Origin: Planctomycetota bacterium | GTDB taxonomy: Bacteria > Planctomycetota > Planctomycetia > Pirellulales > Pirellulaceae | DNA: 64,000 nucleotides | Assembly: GCA_014238905.1 (NCBI GenBank) | Contig: JABAAE010000011.1 | Coordinates: 104,865 to 168,864 of the forward strand | Direction: 5' to 3' | Part shown: positions 37,782 through 46,842 of the stretch, piece after piece | Layout of the letters: every line of letters begins with the position of its first letter | How positions within the stretch are numbered: position 1 is the stretch's first letter | Made by a program: the position numbers and the translations under genes | The notes under the pieces: model-generated | The model's database searches: none | What the model saw: only the letters and a program-made list of their open reading frames with translations | Told to the model about the DNA's origin: nothing

Positions 37782-39458
37782 TTATTTGGTTCCAGTTACT
37801 CGGGCAAGCCGAATACGGCAATTGGCCAATGGGCTCGAATTTCTTAGTTTTTTCAGGAGCGACAATCTTGGTCGCTGCTTCCAGACTTTTACTTGTGGGA
37901 GTCGCTTTTTGTTTTGCTGGTGGTTTTCAATGGTGATTGGCAGCCTGCTGTTTTTCGAAATGTTGGCAACGTCGAAAAGATTGTCAAGCAGAACGCCGGG
38001 CTGGGTTTTACATTGTCGAGCTGCCGCGGAAATATAGAAGAGCCATTTCTCCAGGGCCATCGAGGCATTGATTCGCAGTTTGCGTTGCAAACGGGTCGGG
38101 CGATTTTTTATCCTCAGTGACCGTTGCAGCCTTTGTATTTCGGCACGCATGTGGTTGACCTGATCGGAAAGCTGCTGTTGCAGTCGATACGATACCCTGT
38201 TGGTTTGTTGCGCGATCGTTAGTTGGCTCAGGCGAGATTCCAGCAGGGAATGCAGTTGTTGGATAGAACGTGATTGATGATCCAGCTGTGTTACCAGTTG
38301 CTCGGTTTCGTTGATGCTGAAGCTTTTGCGGCCCGGGAAAAGCTTTTTGATGGAAGAAACCGATTCGCCGAGCTGAGGAGTGTCCAGTGGCGAGAGCATG
38401 TTGGAGGGCAGATTTAAGGACCTGTTTTCCCGCAGGGCTTGATTGCCGTGGTCAATCATCAATCGGATTAATTGAATCAAACGCTCCGTTGCCGGTTCGA
38501 TGATTTGGAGTGAATCCTGAAGCATCTGCTGTTGAAACAGCAAACGATTTTCCTTTTTCGCCAGAAGGGATCTGAGAACACTGGGGACTTGTTCTGAGGA
38601 ATTAATGTTCCAGGCAGGCGAAACATATCTCGGCGAATTTGTATAATCCAACACCGCTGTCGGGCGTTTTAAAAGCCAGCTTTCCAGTATGGCCGTGGAG
38701 GGAGTGGTGATGACCGCATCGACGTTCTGTAACACATCGAGGAACGGCGTCGATGTTGAACTGGCATCTTCAGTATCGATGCCGATTACTTGGTCCAGAC
38801 CGCCGGTCAGTCTCCAGATCGGTTGGATGGCTTTGGAGCCGAAGGATGGATGACTATCGAACCACTTTTTGACATCCACTAGCGATTGGCGAACGGTATC
38901 CATCTGCCGTTGGGTGAATGCCGGCTGTTTGGCCGTCGCGACCAGAATCCGGATTTCATTGTGATCGGGATGGAATTCGCTTTGGCGATGTAGATCGACA
39001 ACGTTGTCCAATCGGGGAAGACCTGTCGTTTCGCATTTTCCCGGATTTCCCCATCCCGAAATGATCCTGGCCTGAGCATCTCCAATGCAGGCAATCTTAT
39101 GCCCTTGAACAGGCATGAAAACAGAACCAGCTGCGATGTTGGGATTCTCAAACGTATTTCTGTATTCCAGAATTCCATCTGCCAGAATCAGGATCGGAAT
39201 TTGATTGGCGTCATGGAGCCTCTTGAGAATAATCGCGGTCGGATGGGTGTAATGCAAATGGGAAATGACCAGCCCACAGTCTTGTGGGGGAGTCCAATGG
39301 TCGTCATAGTTGTCGACGACCACAAATTCCAATGGCGGACTCCCCGGCTTTTCCAGCCAGGGACTGTAAAGCGGATTGGCTGACGCCTGAGGGCAAAGGA
39401 TATACGCTTTGGTTCGGCTCAAAGTGGATTTTTCCGCGGTCCGGGGGATATTCTCCAA
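37782..39458 (-). CDS. putative GT-B-like glycan-synthesis protein with C-terminal coiled coil
   Basis: A 558-residue protein I cannot place exactly. Residues about 15-300 read like a GT-B enzyme: a first Rossmann half (Ala-Tyr-Ile-Leu-Cys-Pro, Val-Val-Asp-Asn-Tyr), then Ile-Leu-Val-Ala-Thr-Ala-Lys, and Val-Ile-Thr-Thr-Pro-Ser-Thr-Ala-Ile-Leu-Glu-Ser-Trp, which resembles a donor-site loop of glycosyl- or glycerophospho-transferases. Residues about 380-450 are Gln/Leu/Arg-rich and predicted coiled coil; the last 100 are strongly basic. It lies 69 bp after the phosphatase and 64 bp before the sulfotransferase, supporting an operon. A catalytic role is inferred. Confidence 0.6.
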   Translation of the reverse strand: MENIPRTAEKSTLSRTKAYILCPQASANPLYSPWLEKPGSPPLEFVVVDNYDDHWTPPQDCGLVISHLHYTHPTAIILKRLHDANQIPILILADGILEYRNTFENPNIAAGSVFMPVQGHKIACIGDAQARIISGWGNPGKCETTGLPRLDNVVDLHRQSEFHPDHNEIRILVATAKQPAFTQRQMDTVRQSLVDVKKWFDSHPSFGSKAIQPIWRLTGGLDQVIGIDTEDASSTSTPFLDVLQNVDAVITTPSTAILESWLLKRPTAVLDYTNSPRYVSPAWNINSSEQVPSVLRSLLAKKENRLLFQQQMLQDSLQIIEPATERLIQLIRLMIDHGNQALRENRSLNLPSNMLSPLDTPQLGESVSSIKKLFPGRKSFSINETEQLVTQLDHQSRSIQQLHSLLESRLSQLTIAQQTNRVSYRLQQQLSDQVNHMRAEIQRLQRSLRIKNRPTRLQRKLRINASMALEKWLFYISAAARQCKTQPGVLLDNLFDVANISKNSRLPITIENHQQNKKRLPQVKVWKQRPRLSLLKKLRNSSPLANCRIRLARVTGTK

Positions 39459-39527
39459 CCCGGTTTGTAGAAAACCATCTGTTTGAAGTCAATTGTGATC
39501 CCCATTCTATTGGCCGCAATTTTTCAT

Positions 39528-39980
39528 TCAACAAGCAGTGGCATTGATGGCGGATTCCGATTTGATGACCGAAATTAACTCACAGACATTGGCCTCCAGC
39601 TTGGGGAGTGCGGTGGACCGAGAGGTCTGGTCGATGTCAGGGATATTCCAGAATTCTATTCGATTCAACCAGTGTTGAAATCGATTTTCCAAGGTTGGCC
39701 GGTGCTCGATTTCGTTGAGCGCGACAATTCTGTCCGACCAGAGGAAATCACCAGGTTCAACTCCGATTGGAAATCGGTGAAGACCTTCATGAAATCCCTC
39801 GGACTCCAGAAAAGACGCCGCCGATGACGAAATTCGCCGGGTTGGGCTCCGATCGACACCGAATCCTCGAGAAATGGCTTCCCAATTGGGAAGGGAACAT
39901 TGAGAAAAATGATTGAAAAGGACTTCTGCCACACGACTGCGATAGAAGTTGCCGGTGCAAAGAAAAAGGACTTGGTTCAT
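39528..39980 (-). CDS. low-molecular-weight protein tyrosine phosphatase
   Basis: A 150-residue phosphatase. The active-site loop C-x5-R is at the very start (Cys8, Arg14: Cys-Thr-Gly-Asn-Phe-Tyr-Arg-Ser-Arg); the general-acid Asp is probably in Ile-Pro-Asp-Ile-Asp near residue 117-121. ATG 39980 is chosen over an upstream frame because GAAAGGAAG precedes it and the loop begins right there. In EPS/capsule loci such enzymes (Wzb type) dephosphorylate a tyrosine autokinase (Wzc) that controls polymerisation; no Wzc-like kinase is visible here. It heads the minus-strand glycan cluster. Confidence 0.9.
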   Translation of the reverse strand: MNQVLFLCTGNFYRSRVAEVLFNHFSQCSLPNWEAISRGFGVDRSPTRRISSSAASFLESEGFHEGLHRFPIGVEPGDFLWSDRIVALNEIEHRPTLENRFQHWLNRIEFWNIPDIDQTSRSTALPKLEANVCELISVIKSESAINATAC

Positions 39981-40004
39981 CGAGCTTCCTTTCTTTTCCA
40001 AAAA

Positions 40005-40049
40005 TGGTTCTTCCAATGAGGGTTCTTCCAATGAGGGTTCTTTCCATGA
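40005..40049. repeat. 15-bp tandem repeat, three copies
   Basis: GGGTTCTTCCAATGA occurs in three near-identical copies (40005-40019 with TGG at its start, 40020-40034 exact, 40035-40049 with two changes). It is 25 bp upstream of the tyrosine-phosphatase start, so it could lie in that gene's promoter or 5' leader. Confidence 0.88.
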
Positions 40050-40755
40050 TGTTACGCCGTTGCGGCGGAGAGCTTTCTCGCTGTCAAATTTTGGTCTGGT
40101 TAGCCTGAACGCCGTTCACCTTGGCTTGGGTCGATTACCATCTCAGGATGATTCTGGATTTGACTGGCGATCTATTCATTTGATTGGCGATCGATTAAGA
40201 AAATTCAAATTTCGAAATTGTAAACTTTCAATGAGTGTTCGTTGCTTTCCTCAGTTTATTGAATCGGGAATCGAAAATCGGGTCAATAAATCGAACGAAA
40301 TAATCTCTTTCAGGTCGTTTTCCCGACGATACCATCAATTTAGTTCGGCTTGAAAGATGCCAATGTTACCGTTGGGCCCACTCACCATAGAGATTCTACG
40401 AGGGTGCATTTGAAATAGTTCAGCCGACCAGAGGGTTCCAAATCCGGACTAGGGACCGGGTACCCTCTCTCTCACAAGGGGGGGGCTCGCATGAGGATTT
40501 AATCGTTCCCAAGCCTGCTGCGACCTCAAAAACGGATTTCTTCTCGCTCCCCCGCTGAATCCGCTTGGCTTTCTCTGTCGAAAACGGTGTGGGATGGGTA
40601 GAATGAAATCAAGATTCAGCGACCAGCCCCGATCTGCGACGGCAAACGACGACACGCAGCAGTTGAGAGTCGGACAGGGACAACTGGATGTTTTTTCCTT
40701 TCGATGATGATTTTTTAAAATAATTGTGATCCGTTTCTAATTTGGTAACTTTTTT
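40050..40755. other. long gene-free spacer between divergent genes
   Basis: No believable gene on either strand; I looked for SRP, RNase P, 6S and tmRNA cores and saw none. The last 50 bp before the radical SAM start are very AT-rich (TTTTTTAAAATAATT around 40712) and may hold its promoter. Confidence 0.4.
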
Positions 40756-42063
40756 ATGTATCTACGACTTGCCAAAAGACTTCTGTGGGAAACCGACAAA
40801 AGACTGCTCTGGAAACTCTTTTGGAACATGGGCGTCAAGGGAATTCGTTCGGTGGTGAAACATAAATCCAGGTTGAAACGTGGTGATTTCTTCCCTCCCT
40901 ATCTCTACATTTCCATCATCAACAGTTGTAATTTGCGTTGCCAGGGTTGTTGGGTGGATGTCGCTCACAAACAGCAGAAAATCGAGGTCGACGCTCTTGA
41001 TAAGATGATTACCGAAGCCAAGCAGATGGGGAATTCTTTTTTTGGTTTGCTGGGTGGTGAACCGTTTATGCACAAAGAGCTGTTGGATTTGATTGGGAGG
41101 CACCGAGACGTCTATTTTCAGGTTTTTACCAATGGCCATTTCATTACTGATGAAGTCGCCAAGGAATTGCGTCGACTGGGCAATGTGACGCCGTTGATCA
41201 GCGTGGAGGGGAACGAGCTGATCTCAGATGAGCGGCGACGGGGTATGAAAGGCAATGTTTACAATGAGACGATGCAGGGGATTCAAAATTGTCTAGATAA
41301 TAAGGTGCTAACCGGTGTCTGCACCAGCCTGTGCCAAACCAACATTGACGATCTGTTGCAGGAGAAATGGGTTGATCAGTTAGTCAGCATGGGAGTGATG
41401 TATTGTTGGTTTCATATTTTTCGACCGGTTGGACCGGATGCAAACCCAGACCTTGCGTTGACGCCCGAGCAGCAACGCAAAGCACGGCAATTTGTCGTTG
41501 ACATGCGATGCAAGAAGCCGATTATTATGATCGATGCGTATTACGATGCAGACGGTCAGGCCCTTTGTCCTGCCGCGACCGGATTTACACATCACATCAG
41601 CCCTTGGGGTGATATAGAACCCTGTCCTATTGTGCAATTTGCCAAGGAATCGATTCACGAGGATCGTTCGCTGCGAGAGACATTCAATGAGTCCGAGTTT
41701 CTACGAGACTTCCGTCGAACCGCCGCCAGTCACACCCGGGGCTGTGTGGTGCTGGAAAGGCCTGATCTGATCGCGGATCTTGCCAATCGGCACGATGCCC
41801 GGGACTCCACCGCCAGAGGGACTTCCATGGCGGAGGTGCAGGCCATGACGCCACGTAGAAGTCAGTATCATCCTGATATGGATCCTATTCCGGAAAAATC
41901 TTGGGCGTACCGTTTTGCCAAGAAGTTTGCGTTTCATGAATACGGCGTTTACGAAGAAAACTTTCAGGGCGGTCGAGACTGGATCGACCCCGATCAAGTC
42001 GACGTTTCAGGTTCTGCCGACCAGAAGGAATCCGTTCCTCCAACCTACCAAATTCGCGGTTAG
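40756..42063 (+). CDS. radical SAM protein
   Basis: A 435-residue radical S-adenosylmethionine enzyme. The cluster-binding Cx3Cx2C is at Cys58, Cys62 and Cys65 (Asn-Ser-Cys-Asn-Leu-Arg-Cys-Gln-Gly-Cys). Leu-Leu-Gly-Gly-Glu-Pro-Phe follows near 96, the usual GGEP SAM contact. Downstream, Cys-Pro-Ala-Ala-Thr-Gly and Glu-Pro-Cys-Pro-Ile near 275-295 resemble SPASM-type auxiliary-cluster ligands. The C-terminal ~100 residues are hydrophilic. The reaction is unknown. It is the first of four plus-strand genes, with wide spacers between them. Confidence 0.88.
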   Translation: MYLRLAKRLLWETDKRLLWKLFWNMGVKGIRSVVKHKSRLKRGDFFPPYLYISIINSCNLRCQGCWVDVAHKQQKIEVDALDKMITEAKQMGNSFFGLLGGEPFMHKELLDLIGRHRDVYFQVFTNGHFITDEVAKELRRLGNVTPLISVEGNELISDERRRGMKGNVYNETMQGIQNCLDNKVLTGVCTSLCQTNIDDLLQEKWVDQLVSMGVMYCWFHIFRPVGPDANPDLALTPEQQRKARQFVVDMRCKKPIIMIDAYYDADGQALCPAATGFTHHISPWGDIEPCPIVQFAKESIHEDRSLRETFNESEFLRDFRRTAASHTRGCVVLERPDLIADLANRHDARDSTARGTSMAEVQAMTPRRSQYHPDMDPIPEKSWAYRFAKKFAFHEYGVYEENFQGGRDWIDPDQVDVSGSADQKESVPPTYQIRG

Positions 42064-42428
42064 TGGAGGGTGAGCCGGTTGAGCGGCGAAGCCGCCGATT
42101 GTCGCTGAAGAATCCGGGCGCTTTTACCAAAAAATGGACTCGCCAGGTGGGGTATTCTTCCGCCATGCCGGCCTCACCTTTGGAACCCAATGTTCAGCTG
42201 CTGACGGTGCCAAACCGGCCGAAAAGCCGTCAATGCAGCGGCTGGAGACCGCTGCCGTTGTTGGCAATGGAGAGCAAGAGAGTCGCAGGGTGGAATCCAT
42301 TCCCGCCAATCATCCTTGTTGGGTGAATTTTGGGATGGCCGGTTATACAAACGCAACAACGTGTTAAATTGTGTTTTTGCTGGAATGATTCAAAGCTGAT
42401 CCATCAATCGTTTTCATTTGATTTTAAA
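42064..42428. other. gene-free spacer between radical SAM and YkgJ-like genes
   Basis: Only shadow frames; no RNA gene, repeat array or hairpin stands out. Confidence 0.4.
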
Positions 42429-42875
42429 ATGCCGACACCGACATTACCCAGAAAACCGTCCCGAGACGAGTTGAAAAAGGATGAGGTTCTATGCGATTAC
42501 TGCACCGCGAAATGTTGTAAATATTTTGCGCTGCCGATCGATACCCCGACGACACGACGGGATTTTGAATTCATGCGATGGTATTTGCTGCATGACCGGG
42601 CGAGCATCTTTACCGATGGTGGTACGTGGTACCTCTTGGTGCATACGACTTGCAAGCACTTGATGGAAGATCAGCGTTGTGGCATTTATGAGACTCGGCC
42701 TGAGATTTGCCGAGAGTATACAACCGATGAATGTGAGTACGAAGATAGTTGGACCTATGAGCGATATTTCGAAACACCGGAACAGATCAAGGAATACGCC
42801 GACGCGGTATTGATCAGCGAGCATGCAACCAAACTTCGTAGCCCTCCACCCCAACCCCTGCCGATTTTGAACTAA
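42429..42875 (+). CDS. YkgJ-type cysteine-cluster protein
   Basis: A 148-residue protein with eight cysteines, at about 22, 25, 29, 30, 75, 84, 94 and 102 from ATG 42429, arranged as Cys-x2-Cys-x3-Cys-Cys and Cys-x8-Cys-x9-Cys-x7-Cys. This is the zinc- or iron-binding pattern of the YkgJ family (UPF0153-like). Gly-Ile-Tyr-Glu-Thr-Arg-Pro, typical of the family, is at 85-91. Function is unknown; metal binding is inferred. It follows the radical SAM gene by 365 bp and precedes hisS by 55 bp, so it may be read with hisS. Confidence 0.87.
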   Translation: MPTPTLPRKPSRDELKKDEVLCDYCTAKCCKYFALPIDTPTTRRDFEFMRWYLLHDRASIFTDGGTWYLLVHTTCKHLMEDQRCGIYETRPEICREYTTDECEYEDSWTYERYFETPEQIKEYADAVLISEHATKLRSPPPQPLPILN

Positions 42876-42929
42876 TCCTGATACGTGTCAGGTAGGCGGT
42901 CCGGTTCTTTACCCAAAATTCGAGTTTTC

Positions 42930-44270
42930 ATGTCCCTGATCAAACCTCAGACCTTGAAAGGTTTCCGAGATCATCTTCCGGAAACCATGATGCCGCGTGA
43001 AAACCTGATAGAGACCGCAAGGCAAGTTTATCGGTCTTACGGTTTTGCACCGATCGATACACCAGCCTTGGAAATGCTGGATGTGTTGGTAGGGCAGGGG
43101 AGTGACGAAACCGATAAACAAATGTTTCGCTTCGAGGATGCTGGCGGACGACAGGTTGGCATGCGATTTGACCTGACGATTCCCTTGGCTCGGTTTGCGG
43201 CGGCCAACGTGAACCAACTGGGGCTTCCGTTTAAACGTTATCACGTTGGCACGGTCTGGCGTGGTGAACGTCCACAACGGGGGCGTTATCGAGAGTTCAT
43301 GCAATGTGATTTTGATACGATTGGCACTACCTCGATTGTTTCGGATATTGAAACGGCCTTGGTGATTTTTGATTTGATTCAGGCGATTGGAATTCATGAT
43401 TTCACAATTCGTATAAATAATCGCAAAATCCTGAACGGCCTGTTGGAAAAATCGGGCCTGCTCGAAAAATCGACCAGCGTCCTTCGAGCGATCGATAAAC
43501 TTGACAAAATCGGTGTAGAGGCGGTGACCCGAGAGATGAAGGAAACCGCTGAGGTGTCGGATGATCAGGCGACGTCGATTTTGAAGCTCTCTCAAATGAG
43601 TGGCTCCAATGCCGAAGTGCTCTCTCAGTTGGGGTCTTTGCTGGACGGGAACCAAACCGGTGAGGAGGGAGTTGATGAATTGGGGCAGATTATTTCGGCC
43701 GTCTCCGCGGTTGGAGTGAATGAGAAGCATTTGAAACTGGATGTGGGGATTGCTCGCGGGCTCGACTACTACACGGGGACCGTTTTTGAAACGACCCTCG
43801 ATGCGCTTCCGGGAATTGGCAGTGTTTGTTCAGGAGGACGCTATGACAATCTGACCGCCAAGTTCACCAAACAGGTTTTGCCCGGAATTGGAGCCTCTCT
43901 CGGTTTGGACCGACTCTTGGCAGCCCAGGAAGAACTGGGGCTGATCGAAAAAATCCGAACTCCGGCACCGGTCTTTATTCCCTATTTTGAAAAAGATCGA
44001 TTGAATGATTACCTTCAATTGGCTGCCGTGTTGCGCCGCGAAGGAGTGGGTGCGGTGGTTTATCCAGAGCAGAAAAAATTAGAAAAGCAGTTGAAATATG
44101 CTGATCGGCAAGGGTTTCAGCTGGCAATCATCATGGGGGAACGTGATTTTTCGGAAAAAAAATGTCAGGTCAAGGACCTTGCCCGGCATGAGCAACACGA
44201 AATCTCTTTGCAAGAAGGCTTTAATTCTCTCCTGAATCATGTTGGTTCGGCTTTAAGCCGCCAATCCTAG
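42930..44270 (+). CDS. hisS: histidyl-tRNA synthetase
   Basis: A 446-residue class II enzyme that charges tRNA-His. Seen: Gly-Phe-Arg-Asp near residue 12 (motif 1 region), Phe-Asp-Leu-Thr-Ile-Pro-Leu-Ala-Arg near 80, Arg-Tyr-His-Val-Gly-Thr-Val-Trp-Arg with Arg-Tyr-Arg-Glu-Phe (motif 2), and the HisRS signatures Gly-Leu-Asp-Tyr-Tyr-Thr-Gly and Ser-Gly-Gly-Arg-Tyr-Asp. A C-terminal anticodon-binding domain (about 345-440) is present. ATG 42930 is chosen; GTG at 42885 gives a basic extension without family support. Confidence 0.97.
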   Translation: MSLIKPQTLKGFRDHLPETMMPRENLIETARQVYRSYGFAPIDTPALEMLDVLVGQGSDETDKQMFRFEDAGGRQVGMRFDLTIPLARFAAANVNQLGLPFKRYHVGTVWRGERPQRGRYREFMQCDFDTIGTTSIVSDIETALVIFDLIQAIGIHDFTIRINNRKILNGLLEKSGLLEKSTSVLRAIDKLDKIGVEAVTREMKETAEVSDDQATSILKLSQMSGSNAEVLSQLGSLLDGNQTGEEGVDELGQIISAVSAVGVNEKHLKLDVGIARGLDYYTGTVFETTLDALPGIGSVCSGGRYDNLTAKFTKQVLPGIGASLGLDRLLAAQEELGLIEKIRTPAPVFIPYFEKDRLNDYLQLAAVLRREGVGAVVYPEQKKLEKQLKYADRQGFQLAIIMGERDFSEKKCQVKDLARHEQHEISLQEGFNSLLNHVGSALSRQS

Positions 44271-44513
44271 CCGTTAGAATCTTGGTGAAATGATTGCGGT
44301 GGATCTGGACATGACTGTCCTTAGTTCCCCGGGATATCGGTGTACGAATTTCGCAGGATGAATTGTACTGGGGCGTTAGCCCATTCCAACTATTGTAGAT
44401 AAAACGCGTCGATCGAATCTGGCCGGATTGAACCTGTTTGGGTATCCATCGTTCAGCCGAGCCATATACCAGCCAAAAAGCTGAAACAGTCATCGGCAGC
44501 TTGAAAGGGAATT

Positions 44514-46685
44514 ATGAGTAAAGAAAAAGAAAACGGATTCCAATCAGACCAGTTCAGAAACGAGCCTGCCACCCTGTTTGGCCATCCCACCGGCCTTTAC
44601 ACGCTTTTTTTCGCCGAGATGTGGGAGCGATTTTCGTACTACGGAATGCGGGCATTGCTGCTGTTTTACCTGATCAAGGGTTTCCTCCAGATGGGGGACA
44701 AAGAAGCGAATGCCGTTTATGGTGCTTACACCGCTTTGGTTTATATGACCCCGTTTTTTGGTGGCATGATCGCTGACAAACTGATTGGGGCGCGTTCGTC
44801 GGTGATCATCGGTGGCCTCTTCATGGCGGCAGGGCACCTTTTGATGACGTTTCAAAACGAAATCATGTTTTTCAGTGCTCTGGGCTTGTTAATCATTGGA
44901 AACGGATTTTTCAAACCGAATATTTCAACCATTGTCGGCTCACTTTATCCAGCAGGCAGTCCCAAACGGGATAGTGGTTTCACGATTTTCTACATCGGTA
45001 TCAACTTGGGTGCCGCGATGGCCCCGTTGTTGTGTGGCTACGTTGGGGAAACCTATGGCTATCATTATGGATTTGGATTGGCCACGATAGGCATGCTCGT
45101 CGGTTTGGCCGTCTTTGCGGCGCCCACTCTAGTTACCCAGATTTTGATTAGCTTGACGGCGCTGGCATCTGCGATCGGCCTATTTTTGTTTAACGCCGGG
45201 GATATCTACTCGATTGGGTTGAACGTATTTGTAGGGCTGGGACTTGTGGCGTCCGGAATCGCGGCGGTAGTGGCTCTTTCCAAAGGAGGGCTTCCAGAGA
45301 ACGTCGGTAATGCTCCCAATCAGTCGACCTACTCGGGAAACCTCACCAAAGTCCTGATCGGTTCGGCGCTCGTCTTACCTGTTCTGGTCTTGTTGGTGTC
45401 CGGTTTTTCAGTGGTTCCTGGAATCAATGAGGGACAAAAGTTGATTCCAGAGGAATGGATCAAGCCCTTGGAGGAATCGGAAAATAAACTGGTCAAGGGT
45501 CTGTCCGAGGTGGTCAAAGAAGCGAGCCGGCCGGCTGGATTGGTTTTGTTGATTGCCGGAGTCATGGCATCGGTTTTTCTTATTAAAGAAGCCTTGAAAA
45601 TGAGTGTTGTGGGGCGGCAACGGATGTATGTCGTTTTTGTGCTGACTTTCTTTTCTTTGCTTTTTTGGGCGTTTTTTGAGCAGTCGGGCAGTTCGGTCAA
45701 CAACTTTACTGACCGGAATGTGGACAGGGTTTTAGAGACCAGAAGTGTGACCGATGAAGATGTTGGCAAGAGTGTCAATCTTAGCCTCGTTGCCGCACCA
45801 TCGGAAGAATCGCTGCAGAAGCTGGGCTTCCTCAGCCAGGAATACCTGGGCCATGAGAATGGGTCCGCAAAGATGGGTGGGTTGCTCGAAAAGGCAATTC
45901 AATACAACAACGATGAAAAAATAGAGAGCAAGCAAAAATCACCAGAGGATTTGAAAGAGCTGATGGATGAGGTCGTAGCTCAGAAGTACTTGACGATGAC
46001 CGCTTTGACCTATTTGCGAGACTATGCCAGACGCGATGATGCCACTTTGGACAGCAAATCCGTCGAATGGAGTTATGTCAAAGAGAGCGTTGGGAAAATT
46101 GGTTTGGATGGAAATGAAATTCCGGCTTCGGTTTTTCAGTCCGTCAATCCGGTGTTTATCGTGATCTTCGGCCTCCTCTTTTCAACCGTTTGGGGAGTTT
46201 TGAACAAGATGGGAGCGGAACCGAGTACACCGGTTAAATTTGCCTTGGGGCTGATTCAATTGGGTGCCGGTTTTGGCATGCTTTATTTTGGAGCCAAAAG
46301 TTGCGATTCCGATGGGATGGTGGCCGCTTACTGGTTGGTGTTGATGTACTTACTCTTGACGACCGGTGAGCTCTGCCTTTCACCGGTGGGGCTTTCGATG
46401 ATTACCAAGTTGTCACCAGCTCGACTGGTCTCAACGGTCATGGGTGCTTGGTTCCTGGCCACTGCGTTTTCACAGTTCTTGGCGGCGATCATCGCCCAGT
46501 TTGCAGCCGTTGAAGAGGCTGCGGTGGTTCCGATTCCTGCTGAAACGGTTGAAATGTATGGAGGTGTTTACGGAATGATTGCGGTGATGGCTGTTGCCTC
46601 TGGCATTTTCTGTCTGCTGATTTCTCCGATCCTGACGAGGTGGATGCACGTGGGAGTTGTTGATCAAGAAGACGGTGCCCAATAG
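44514..46685 (+). CDS. POT/PTR-family proton-coupled peptide transporter with large insertion
   Basis: A 723-residue membrane transporter. The family signature Glu-Met-Trp-Glu-Arg-Phe-Ser-Tyr-Tyr-Gly-Met-Arg at about 31-42 carries the E-x-x-E-R motif that couples protons to peptide import. About 12-14 TM segments are visible. The usual length is about 500; here an extra hydrophilic, Glu/Lys-rich segment of about 130 residues (about 400-530) sits between the Phe-Glu-Gln-Ser-Gly-Ser-Ser helix and Pro-Ala-Ser-Val-Phe-Gln-Ser-Val-Asn-Pro. The reading frame is intact. AAAGGGA precedes ATG 44514. It ends convergently with the ABC permease. Confidence 0.93.
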   Translation: MSKEKENGFQSDQFRNEPATLFGHPTGLYTLFFAEMWERFSYYGMRALLLFYLIKGFLQMGDKEANAVYGAYTALVYMTPFFGGMIADKLIGARSSVIIGGLFMAAGHLLMTFQNEIMFFSALGLLIIGNGFFKPNISTIVGSLYPAGSPKRDSGFTIFYIGINLGAAMAPLLCGYVGETYGYHYGFGLATIGMLVGLAVFAAPTLVTQILISLTALASAIGLFLFNAGDIYSIGLNVFVGLGLVASGIAAVVALSKGGLPENVGNAPNQSTYSGNLTKVLIGSALVLPVLVLLVSGFSVVPGINEGQKLIPEEWIKPLEESENKLVKGLSEVVKEASRPAGLVLLIAGVMASVFLIKEALKMSVVGRQRMYVVFVLTFFSLLFWAFFEQSGSSVNNFTDRNVDRVLETRSVTDEDVGKSVNLSLVAAPSEESLQKLGFLSQEYLGHENGSAKMGGLLEKAIQYNNDEKIESKQKSPEDLKELMDEVVAQKYLTMTALTYLRDYARRDDATLDSKSVEWSYVKESVGKIGLDGNEIPASVFQSVNPVFIVIFGLLFSTVWGVLNKMGAEPSTPVKFALGLIQLGAGFGMLYFGAKSCDSDGMVAAYWLVLMYLLLTTGELCLSPVGLSMITKLSPARLVSTVMGAWFLATAFSQFLAAIIAQFAAVEEAAVVPIPAETVEMYGGVYGMIAVMAVASGIFCLLISPILTRWMHVGVVDQEDGAQ

Positions 46686-46768
46686 GGCGAACGAGGCGAT
46701 GCCGATTCACTCTGGCGGTTGGTTATTCGTTTGCCGGAGTACCTCCAAAGGCCGATAGTAGCACAAAT

Positions 46769-46799
46769 ACCGGTCGAGATTTTTCGTTTCTCGACCGGT
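46769..46799. terminator. 11-bp perfect hairpin between convergent genes
   Basis: ACCGGTCGAGA pairs perfectly with TCTCGACCGGT around a 9-nt T-rich loop. It lies between the POT transporter (plus) and the ABC permease (minus), whose 3' ends face each other. There is no T-run right after either arm; a shared transcript end is likely. Confidence 0.6.
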
Positions 46800-46822
46800 G
46801 TTTCTCCACCGGTGTTTCTCGA
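46795..46822. repeat. 14-bp tandem duplication
   Basis: CCGGTGTTTCTCCA is followed at once by CCGGTGTTTCTCGA. It overlaps the right arm of the hairpin, so the duplication grew from the hairpin's edge. Confidence 0.75.
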
Positions 46823-46842
46823 AATGCCTCGCCTCGGTGAGA

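Noticed and set aside
40050-40755. Structured RNA gene in the long divergent spacer
   Set aside because: No SRP, RNase P, 6S or tmRNA core motif is present, and no long helix is visible.
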